Part shown: positions 31,846-40,769 of the stretch, in pieces
Layout of the letters: each line of letters begins with the position of its first letter
Position numbering within the stretch: the stretch's first letter is position 1
Assembly: GCA_007922305.1 (NCBI GenBank)
Contig: ML677326.1
Location: 50,624,460-50,688,459 of the forward strand
Direction of reading: 5' to 3'
DNA length: 64,000 nucleotides
Source of the DNA: Dermatemys mawii
Taxonomy: Eukaryota > Chordata > Testudines > Dermatemydidae
Made by a program: the position numbers and the translations under genes
Notes under the pieces: generated by a model
What the model was told of the DNA's origin: nothing
Database searches by the model: none
What the model saw: only the letters and a program-made list of their open reading frames with translations

Positions 31846-33806
31846 TCATTCTGCAGTTCACTCCAAAGACTCCAAATGGTTATTTCTTCCCTTCGAACCT
31901 CTGTTTAATTTATGAGTGACACTGACCAGTTAAAGAACACTCCGACCAGAAAAAAAAAATATTGGCATAAGATGGTGCAGGAAAGAGAATATGGGATAAC
32001 AAGAGAGTGGCTCAGCACCATAGAGAGAGAGGGTGTATACAAAGGTAAATATCACATCTTAAAAGGTAGAAAGCAAAAAAAAAAAAAAATCTTGCTGTAA
32101 ATAAGCACCCCTCACAGAAACATTAAACACATTTGGAAGCCAAAGATGTCTAGAAGTCATACACAGCCAACCACACAAAATATTTAACATATCGGATGTG
32201 TTACCCTTAAAAACAAACAAACAAACCAACAGACAGAAGTGAGATACTGCACCTCCTCTTTTACTCTTAGAGGAACTCTGGAATTCCCATGTTGTAGTCA
32301 GAATACTGTTCACCTCTTGATGAGAACATTCCACTTAAATTTCTTGCATCCACTGTGGTTATTATATTTCTCTATATGACTAAGTTACTACTAATTACCC
32401 ATCTTCACTTCACATAAGAAGCATATATTCCTATACTCCTATTATCCAGTAATAGCATGCTGACTCCTCTTTTTTTTCTCCAAAGCACATGAAATTCATT
32501 CTCCTGTTAGTTTCCTGGAATTGGCTTTATTAGCAGGAGATATTTTAGGAATATGCAGATGCAACATTTCAAATCAAAACACACTTTTTAAGTAGAAACC
32601 CCTAAAAGAAGATGGCAATAAAACTTGAAAAAGTAATGCAACAAACAGAAGTTAGCATTCCCATATTTTTATTGCATATTGGGAAAGTAAAAACAGTTTG
32701 TGAGATGGGGCTTAGGTGGAGGGAGAGGATTTATATACCTTTTCCTAATGTGCAAGGGCCTTGAAGGACCAACTACCTTTTTCTCCATATTAATCCAAAC
32801 AAAAAGTCTCCCCCCACCCCCGCACCATTTCCGAACACATTGAAGTTGCAGGGATTGCATTACTATTTACTGTATTTTAAGTAGAACAGAATTTGATTTG
32901 GTTGTATTTTTCTTTTACTCAGTTTCTTTCAAAGTGCTTTTAAAAGTAATGATATTAGTAGTCCAGCAATACATAGAGAAGTGAAGCAACCATTATTGAC
33001 CTGACTTCCAGAAGCACTGAGTACCCATAACTCCTGTCACAGTCAATTGGAGCCACAGATGCTTGGCACCTCTGAAAAATCAGGCCCGACATCCATCACC
33101 AATTTGCATAGAGCTTTGAATAGTAGAATCAATTTTATTTTGCAAGACAGTGTTTAAGCCATGGAAATAGGATGCAAATGAAACAAGGATAGCTGAAATG
33201 TCTCTGCTTCTCTCTGTCTTTTGTTTTTTGTTTAACAAAGTGTTCAAAAAAAGAATTCATATTCCATAGCCACAGTTTTTCATAGATTAGCTTTTAATTT
33301 TCAGCCAGTGGTTTTACCCATGAGGGTCTTAATATTGAAAACAAACAGTGGTTCTGACCACCATGAAATATTACTGCAATATTTCATGCTGGGATCATTT
33401 CCACAGATGTTTTCACATTATTTTCTGTTTACTCAGCCTTCCCAGAGAACCCAATACGAATGTACAGGCGACGATTCAAGATGTCTTGTAGCCTGAATAA
33501 ATCATTTGCTGAGGTATTCAACTGGACAATTTACTCAGGATGAAACAACCATTTGCCCATAGGTTTAGTAATCTGTACAAGCAATGGCAACATCTTGCTG
33601 GGAATGTCATTATCACACTATTTAGTATCTCAGTAACAGGTATTAACTGTACTTTTTAGGCCATTTTATGTTAATCACTCTAAATCTTGAGTGAGAATAC
33701 CATCATTTCAGGTTGCTATCCACTTCTGAAACATCACTGTGAGCGAGAGCTAGCACGCTTGTGGAGATGGGCAAGTGGTGAAAGAGGGAAGGGGGACATT
33801 CATACT
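31846..33806. other. AT-rich sequence with one possible exon
   Basis: No repeat family recognised. Frames of 60-90 codons lack domains. One short segment with good splice signals is listed separately at 33437-33513. Confidence 0.4.
33437..33513 (+). CDS. possible isolated exon
   Basis: Acceptor TTTTCTGTTTACTCAG, donor GAG|GTATTC, 77 nt (phase 1 to 0). The only frame free of stops reads FPENPIRMYRRRFKMSCSLN and then KSFAE. The polypyrimidine tract and the basic peptide are suggestive, but there is no partner exon with the right phase that I can see. It may be chance. Confidence 0.2.
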
Positions 33807-34369
33807 AAGACTACATCTACACTAAACACTGCTGTGGGTTGACATGTAAGTGTATGCAGGGCTTCCCACCACAGTGAAAAGTGTGCCATATGTAGCTACC
33901 TTTGACAGTGGAAGGCTCTGACAGAGAGAAGGGAAAGACTTCAACTCCCTGCTGCCAGAGCCTTTCCTAGCCAGGAGCTGCTAGTGCCTTTCCTAGAAAA
34001 GGGGCAGGGCTTCCCAGCCGTCAGGAGCTGCCAGAGCTTTTCCCCTGTGCTGGACACTATCAATGTTGTAGGGAAGCATTCCAGCAGCAGGAAGCCGGAG
34101 CCTTTCCTTGTTACCTACCCACTGCCAGAACCTTTTTCCTTTGCCAGAGTATTTCCCAGGAAAAGGTTCCAGCAGCAGGGATGCACCAGAATAGTAGATG
34201 TGGAGGCATGGGCTCGGGCAAATAAGGAGCCATGTAGTGTATGTACTCAGGTACATGTCCATACTCTCCATGCTTCACTGTCTACTCTGCTATTGATAAC
34301 TGTGCTAAGGGGACTACACGGGTATGTATACCATGCATCACCAAAGGAAGCAAGCAGTGTAGGTTATAG
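33807..34369. mobile_element. Harbinger-like non-autonomous DNA transposon
   Basis: The left end GACTACATCTACACTAAACA and the right end AGCAGTGTAGGTTATAG are degenerate forms of the TIR seen at 9969 and 14040. The interior repeats a short motif around GCCAGAGCCTTTCCT and GGAGCTGC in both orientations (33950-34190), characteristic of one turtle family recognised from memory. The frames at 33984-34424 and 33993-34271 are chance. Confidence 0.6.
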
Positions 34370-34677
34370 GATACACCATGCATACTACATACAAACACAC
34401 ACTTCAGGATTGAAGGTCTTTTGACTCTGCAGGAATTCCAAACTGGAAACCTCACATCTTAGAGAGTAATGCATCTACAATAAGACCTCTTTAGCAAAGA
34501 TTGCAGAGATGATGCCTCTTTCACATGCTTTTCAGTATTCATTTTCATGTAGAGGGGCTCTCTGTGCAAATGGAATGCAGATTTCCAGGACATCACTAGT
34601 TTATACAAGACTTAAAAGAACGCTACACTTGAATTTAGAATATTTATCATAAACATGTTGAAATTCTGAAAAACACT

Positions 34678-35618
34678 TGTCAAGGCTAATTCCCCACTCT
34701 GGCACTAGGAGCACATAAGGTTGGGACCCACAAGGATTCTAAAAAATAATACTGGCTACTCCCGGCTTGTATTAAGCTCCAAAAGTTACAGCTTCTCTCT
34801 GACCTTGGGTGACCTTGGCAGCATTTACTAATCCAAGTGCAGAACCCCTTTGAGAGCCCACAAAGGCATACTTGGGAATTCCTTCCTCTGGGGTACCCTC
34901 AAGCCCTTTCATCCCCACTCTGGGGAAGAGCTGAGAAAGAAAAAAAGAGGAAATCAGCTATTGCCACCAGCTAATTAAACACTACATGTACAAATTCTTA
35001 AGACACAAAAATCCAATTTTGTTCCAAAAAAGGTAAATGTTATTAATAAAGAAAGAAAGAAAGAAAATACACCTGGGAGCTCATGCTATTGCTAGATATT
35101 AAAAGAGCAACAAGGATTAAGAATTAAGAATAGCTTTCTTGAAGTCCAACAAAAGCACATGGGGTTAGCACAGAGGACTCCACAAGCCATATCAGAATAA
35201 GAGGAATAAATCTAATTACATTGTTTTAGACATTTCCTGATCTACTTAAATATCCAGGCTTCCCACCACAGTGGGAACTGAGTAGTTTCTAGGTATGATA
35301 CTGATTATTTTTTCATACCTGGCTTAAGCTCTTACAGCATAACTGCTGCCCTGTCTGCTTCTCCCCGGGAGAACAGACAGACAGACAAACAAAAAGAGGA
35401 ATCTTGTTTCTATTTTAAAAAGTTCTAGCCTTCCCATTGGCTCTTTTGGCCAAGTGCCCATTCACTTCCTTTTACCTTTGCACAGCAGTGAGACTTTTTA
35501 ATCCTTTACACATAGAAGCTGTTCTCTAACTGTTCTAAGAGGGATTTTAAAGCGACTGGCTGACTGGGTGTCCATGAAAGGGAGCTATTCCCCCCCCCCC
35601 ACACCTTCATTTATCATA
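34678..35618. mobile_element. solo LTR with 5-bp target duplication
   Basis: The repeat begins TGTCAAGGCTAATTCCCC and ends TTTATCATA (probably once ...CA). It is flanked by ACACT on both sides (34673-34677 and 35619-35623). The 941-bp body, with phrases such as CCTTGGGTGACCTTGGC, CCACCAGCTAATTAAAC and TGGCTCTTTTGGCCAAGTGC, is a high-copy turtle LTR recognised from memory. No internal retroelement genes lie next to it. Transcriptional orientation is unresolved: AATAAA lies on the + strand at 35044-35049, but a TATA-like tract suits the minus strand. Confidence 0.8.
35044..35068. repeat. GAAA simple repeat
   Basis: Several GAAA units inside the LTR. Confidence 0.85.
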
Positions 35619-35639
35619 ACACTGAAAGGAAAAATAAAT

Positions 35640-36232
35640 CATGGCAGATAGTAAGGGACACATTCTGCCCCAACACACTTGCAGGACAGACAAACACCAA
35701 ATAACAATTCTAACTACTATTCTTCGAGATCTGATATAAATGCTATTCCATGTAGGTGTGTATTTACCAAGGGCACTGAAGCCAGACAACTTTGGCTAGC
35801 AGTACTGATAGGAACAGCATTTTTGCCCTCTGGTCCTAGCTCCTCCTCTAGCTATATAAGGGTGGTGCCATCCTGACTTCCTTCACATGGAGCATCCAGA
35901 GTAGACATAATGCAGAGGGACAGATGGCAGATTGTGAAATACATGTCGGCATCACATCTCAAAGATTACATTACAATGCAGTAGATGAGTAGATACAGCC
36001 ATCAGTGAAGTCCATGGAAGTGATTCACAATCAATACTAACAAAAGGTGGGGCTTTGTGTCTATTTAAACACAGACTGCAGGATTGCCTTCCCAAAGATT
36101 GCATCAGATCTGGATGCAGTAGTAATAGCATGGTTTGTAAATGTATGTAGAGAGCACCAAGTGGCAACCCTGCAAATGTCTAACACAGGAATATCACTTA
36201 GCAATGCCATCAACATTATTTCCATGTGAATG
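35640..36232 (-). mobile_element. DIRS-like retrotransposon, 3' end with recombinase C-terminus (copy A)
   Basis: On the minus strand, 36061-36225 encodes LLSDIPVLDICRVATWCSLH, TFTNH and SDAIFGKAILQS. The ICRxATWxSxHTFxxH block is the C-terminal catalytic region of the tyrosine recombinase of DIRS-type elements, which integrate without a DDE integrase. Where the active tyrosine would follow (TFxxHY) this copy has alanine. The rest (35640-36050), including TTCGAGATCTGATATAAATG and TCCATGTAGGTGTGTA, looks like the element's terminal non-coding part. Interrupted by stops elsewhere. Confidence 0.65.
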
Positions 36233-36234
36233 GT

Positions 36235-36407
36235 AAGTGGTTGGACAGGACAGGGATTTTGAGGGATGCAGTCAGGGCACAGGAAGTGGGAGGGAGATAT
36301 GTGTGGGGGCCAACCTGTTTGGGGAGGCACAGCCTTTCCTACCCAGTCTTCCATACCATTTCACAACCCTGTGTGGTCCTCGGGCAAAAAGTTTGCCCAC
36401 TCCTGGA
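36235..36407 (-). mobile_element. hAT-like fragment, one terminus
   Basis: It ends CCTCGGGCAAAAAGTTTGCCCACTCCTG; its inverse begins CAGGAGTGGGCAAACTTTTT, the recognisable terminus (CAGGGGTGGGCAAACT) of a widespread vertebrate hAT family. The other terminus is missing. It separates recombinase and gag-like parts of DIRS copy A. Confidence 0.6.
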
Positions 36408-36950
36408 TTAGATTAGATTAATCTGCTCCATTCAATGTGCCAGAAGTAGTATGGTGCCAGTTAGTACTCCTCTTAGAAGATGAGGAAGAACCTCTCTGAA
36501 CCCTGGAGCAGCCCTAATTAGTCTTATGGGACCTTTCCCCTCACAACACCAGAGGAAGGAGAATAACTTTTCTTCTTCTTGAAGGAGACAGCAGGGTCCA
36601 GACATGGAGCAGCATTACTTGTTAGTTCTGAAGGCAACCACCGATCAGAAGAGGCTCAAGTAGGTCTCATGGCCTGCTCCAGAAGGTGCTGCTTCAGCTG
36701 TGTCTGAGTCCTCTTTTTGAGCATTTTTTGAGCACAGATGGAGCACCATTACTTAATGTGTTCCTCACTGAGACACAACTAGCTCTTTAAGACTCCAAGC
36801 TACAGAGAAATGGGATGCAATTGTGGAGACATGTATATAATGCCTTGAAGAACCAAATTAATAAAGATAAATAACCATTCTCTCATTGAGACTCTGAGTA
36901 TGCATATAACCTCTCATGGTGTTTAGCTAGCTGTTCAGTACTTCAGGTGG
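36408..36950 (-). mobile_element. DIRS-like retrotransposon, gag-like remnant
   Basis: Minus-strand translation near 36640-36790 gives, across stops, SEEHIK...CSICAQ.MLKKRTQTQLKQH, which resembles the Cys-His segment of the first frame in turtle DIRS elements (recognised from memory). The stretch with AAGAAGAAGAAAAG runs also fits. Strongly decayed. Confidence 0.4.
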
Positions 36951-36989
36951 TGGGAGATCATCTGAATAAAGACTACAAAGACTACAAAA

Positions 36990-37770
36990 TGGCACATGGG
37001 ATTCGGACATTTGATCTAGATGCTGTCACCAGTGAATAACGGTTAGCAAATGCATGAATCGAGCACCCTGTAGCTACTCTGCAGATCTATTCTATCAGAA
37101 CTGTACTAAAATATGTTGCCAAGGAAGATTGTGCTCTGATCGAGTAGGCTTTAACGTGAGCCAAGGAATCTAATTTATTTACATTAATTGCTGTTCTGAT
37201 AATTGCCATCAACTATCCACTGACAGCCTTTGAGCTGAAACTGATTTGCCTTTGGCAGTGCTATCAACTGAAACAGTCTCAGATCTGCAAAAAGGTCTTT
37301 CTTTGTGTAAAACAGTGCTCTTTTCACATTCACAGTATGAAACTGAGAGTCTCCAGCAGATGAACATGGCCTCAGGAAAAACACAGATAAGTAGATGTAT
37401 TGATTGACAGAGAAGACAAACCACTTTTGGAATAAATCTAAGGTGAGGTCTCATCATCACCTTATCTGTAATAAAGACAACATATGGAGAATTTGACAAA
37501 GGCTTATATCTCAATTTATGCTATATGAGAAAGTCATTGATACAAAAAATGCAGTTTTCATTGATAAATGATGGAATGAACAAGATGGCAATGGCTCAAA
37601 TGGTGGGTCCATTAAAGATCAAAGGGCCAATTTCAAATCCATGAAGTATGTTCCTTACCTGTGGGAAAATGTGAAACAATCCTTTCAAAATCGAAGTGAC
37701 AGTTCGATGGAAAAAAGATTGAGGTCCCTTGAACTGGTGGATGGCAAGTTAATATTCACACTGCAATGAA
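36990..37770 (-). mobile_element. DIRS-like retrotransposon, tyrosine recombinase remnant (copy B)
   Basis: Reading the minus strand from 37770 down: LDPPFEPLPSCSFHHLSMKT-like text near 37560-37630, then YKPLSNSPYVVFITDKVMMR and PHLRFIPKVV (ORF 37209-37514), then RPFCRSETVSVDSTAKGKSV, SAQRLSVDS, and near 37020-37150 AYSIRAQSSLATYFS, ICRVATGCSIHAF and ANRYSLVT. This is the DIRS recombinase in the correct order, with the presumed catalytic tyrosine kept in ANRY. Stops and frameshifts break it. It lies upstream (in element orientation) of copy A's gag-like segment, so two copies lie head to tail. Confidence 0.7.
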
Positions 37771-37784
37771 GAAAGCTCCATACT

Positions 37785-38370
37785 GATGTAAAAATTATAT
37801 TAATAAATTATAACATATGAATAAGTTATTACAAACTTGTTTGCACCTTTATTGAATATTAACATAAAACTACAAGTATATATAGTTCAGATGAATTGAG
37901 ACTATAATACCTGTGTATGTCTTTAGTTAGTTTCATTATAAAATGTTCAAGCTAGGCTAAGGAATTGAAGGAGGCTTCTGTTCTCTGCCATTCAGAAACT
38001 GTCAGTGGGATAACACCTCCTTAGCCACAAAACTGTTCATTATACCCAAATGTGTTTACACAAATTTTAAAATGCATCTTATCTAACTTTACCTTATATT
38101 AACTTTCTGTATTGCTTTATATTATTTTTTCTAAATGTTTTGAAAAGTTGATGTAAACCTGGTTGCAGTGATTTGTTCTTTGTACAGAATATTTAATAGG
38201 TATTTTTAACTGCATACTGCAACTGGTAAACACCAGTTGGTATAAAAGCGAATTCTATCAAGATCAGGACATCTCTCCTTGTATAAGATACCAATTTCGT
38301 ATAGATATAATCTTTATCTCAAGAAAACACACATTTAAAGAAAAATGTTCTAAGACAGACGTTGTATAAA
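37785..38370. other. AT-rich sequence
   Basis: No open frame or repeat recognised. Confidence 0.4.
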
Positions 38371-38519
38371 ATGGGTAAGAATACTGAAATGGACTCTGTT
38401 GTCCCTTCAATAGTGGATGGATCTGACCACTATCTGGAAGAAATGGTAAATGGAATTCCCAGTGTTACCAAGACACTGGTCACCTCTGTCTCCAGAAATG
38501 TTTGGGGTGGGTGGGTTAC
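38371..38519 (+). repeat. left arm of a 145-149-bp inverted repeat with open frame
   Basis: From ATGGGTAAGAATACTGAAAT to GGGTGGGTTAC this arm is about 91% identical to the inverse of 39130-39274. Its open frame begins MGKNTEMDSVVPSIVDGSDH and continues through TKTLVTSVSRN. I do not recognise the protein. It could be a duplicated exon, a transposon gene piece, or chance. Confidence 0.7.
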
Positions 38520-39129
38520 TCAGGATATTTTAGGCAGGATACTCCTCAAGGAATGTAGAGATATGTTATCAAAATGATAAATCTTGAACGTAAAGTGAGC
38601 TGCTACCACTTGTGGTTGCAAGAAAAACTATCTAAATCCACACCAAGAGTTCTAGAAATATTTATATTGTAATGAATTTATAATAATCTACATCTTCATT
38701 CTGGAAACTTTGGGAAAACATGTATAGACCAAAGATTTTCTACAAAACAATCCTATTTCTAAAATGTAAAAATGGCATGCCCTTGTAAGAAGTATACTTG
38801 CAAATATTTTGTCTAAGTGCATAGTTCACAGTGTAATTTCCTAATGTTATTATATAAAGAGAAAATGCTTTATGTACCAACATGGATTCTAAAAACTTGC
38901 AAAACTGATTACTAGTGTAAAAAGCCATTAAAATATAGTTTATATTAATTGGCAACTAGTTAGCAAACAAGATTTGAATGAACTGCCAGTTAGGACCTGC
39001 ACTGTTATCCTCTTCAGAAAGAATAGCAATGACTTCTAGGCTAGTTAAACATCCTAAAACTCGCGTCATATACGTGGTTTATGGTGTATGACTGCATCCA
39101 AATCCTGTGCATATAAGACTAATCTAGGC
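38520..39129. other. 610-bp spacer between inverted repeat arms
   Basis: AT-rich DNA with no repeat family or frame recognised. It is not symmetrical, so the arms are not part of a long palindrome. Confidence 0.4.
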
Positions 39130-39274
39130 GTAACCCCCCACAAACATTTCTGGAGACTGAGGTAACCAGTGTCTTGGTAGCATTGGAAATTCCATTTGCC
39201 ATCTCTTCCGGATAGTGGTCAGATCCATCCAGTATTGAAGGAACAACAGAATCCATTTCAGTATTCTTACCCAT
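39130..39274 (-). repeat. right arm of inverted repeat with matching open frame
   Basis: On the minus strand it reads MGKNTEMDSVVPSILDGSDH and ends ...SVSRNVCGG, in a 127-codon frame (39119-39502). Compared with the left arm there are 13 differences in 47 codons and no indels in that span; 7 are at third positions. The upstream sequence differs completely from the left arm right before ATGGGTAAG. Confidence 0.7.
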
Positions 39275-39368
39275 AGGTTCATGTAGTGAATATTCAATAG
39301 ATAGACTGATCTGAGCCATGATTGTAGTGGTCTGGGGCACAGGCTGGTTAAGGGAGTTATGTACGTGC

Positions 39369-39985
39369 TGTGTCGGAGTCAGACCAGAAGGGTATAGGAG
39401 AGTGCTGGAAGGCAGGTATATCAGTCTCAGGATGTGTAGGTCCCTGTTCCCTGAATAGCCAAACAAAGGCCATTCCAGGCCAATCAAGACACCTGGGGCC
39501 AATTAAGAACCTTCTAGAAAGGAGTAGAAACAGCTAGCCTGATTGGGACACCTGAAGCCAATCAGGGACTGGCTGAAACCAGATAAAAACCTCCCAGTTA
39601 GTCAGGTGGGCTGTGAGTGTCAGGAGCTGTGGAAGGAAGTTATGCTGTTGGTGAGACTGAGTGTTGGACAACATATCATCCAGAAGGAAGGAGGCCCTGA
39701 GGTAAGGGTGAAGTGGAGTTTGAAGAAGCGGAGACTGCTGTGGGGAAGTAGCCCAGGGAATTGTATTGTGTTTTGTGCCTAAAAGGTCAGTCATCTTAGC
39801 TGATACTGTTAGGGTCCCTGGGCTGGAGTCTGGAGTAGAAGGCGGGCCCGGGCTCCCCACTTTCTGTCTCCCCTAATTACTTACTGAGAAAGGGAGGTCA
39901 CTCTGGGGCCTGGATGAGTTTCTGAGGCCCCTAAATCTGCCAGGAAGCGCAGGACCCACAAATACAGACTCAGAACTTTGTCACA
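39369..39985 (+). mobile_element. solo LTR with 4-bp target duplication (copy 1)
   Basis: It begins TGTGTCGGAGTCAGACC and ends ACTTTGTCACA, with GTGC on both flanks (39365-39368 and 39986-39989). A CCAAT motif (GAAGCCAATCAGGG, 39554-39567) is followed by GATAAAAACC near 39582, a plausible promoter, so I read it as + strand. A second copy of the same family lies at 62072-62731. A 4-bp duplication suits either Gypsy-type or class I endogenous retrovirus LTRs. No internal genes remain. Confidence 0.85.
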
Positions 39986-40417
39986 GTGCCCATACAAAGG
40001 AGCACAAAGTAGCCTGTGACACACTTCCTAATAGCCAAGAGCAGGTCTGCAGTTCTGCTATCAGTTGAGAGACGGTTTAAAATCTCCCTCGAGGGAGGGA
40101 AGGCTCTTGCTTCCTTAGTCCAAGACTGCTCCTGTGAACACAGTGGATTAAGACAGGACTAAGTTAGACTTGAGGTTGATTTTCAGTCCCCAAAGCAGAA
40201 AATGCTGGACTATCTAATAAACTGTCCTAATGACGGTAGGGACACTGCAAGATGTTCTGATTCGCTGTCGTGGGCTGGTCGTTGACTTTATGGAAGAATT
40301 GCAAACTATCAATGTGTGAACTGGGTGTTTGGAGATTTGGATATTGTAACCAGTTCTGTATTGCACTCTGTATGACCATTCATCGACCACTCCTTTTATG
40401 TCACTAATTCAGCATCA

Positions 40418-40553
40418 TCTATAGAGTGGGGATAATACTTCCTACTTACAATAGAGGAGTAATTTTCAGCTCCATGAGCTAATGCTTATCAAGTACTTGA
40501 AGAGCCTTAGATGACACTATGGAAGTGAAAAATATTACTACTATTGGTTTAGT
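40418..40553 (+). repeat. MIR-like SINE 3' half
   Basis: TATAGAGTGGGGATAATACTTCCTAC, then GAGCTAATGCTTATCAAGTA and CTTGAAGAGCC.TAGATGACACTAT.GAAGTG follow the 3' half of MIR-type repeats (ATGGGGATAATA..., AAGTGCTTTGAGATCC..., GGTGCTATAGAAGTG). Confidence 0.6.
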
Positions 40554-40721
40554 GCCCACTGGCAGAGAATACAAAAATAAAGACAAAGTGCCTGCTGAAG
40601 ATCCTGAGCTGAATTGATTAATCCGGATGTGGGGCTGTTTTAGTGAGATTTTTGAGTGTGTTTTTAATATAAAATCACTTCCTTAGAGCCTCATGATAGA
40701 AGTTGGCTTTTAAAAGAGTCT

Positions 40722-40765
40722 TCTCTAAGGTGCCACAAGTATTCCTCATTTTCTTTTGGAATAAG
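40722..40765 (-). mobile_element. Penelope-like tail fragment
   Basis: TCTCTAAGGTGCCACAAGTA followed by TTCCTCATTTTCTTTTGGAAT is the inverse of the PLE tail at 396-480. Very short relic. Confidence 0.6.
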
Positions 40766-40769
40766 ATAT

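Noticed and set aside
39534..39860. 108-codon minus frame also present at 62237-62578
   Set aside because: Repetition across loci is due to two copies of one LTR, not a conserved gene.
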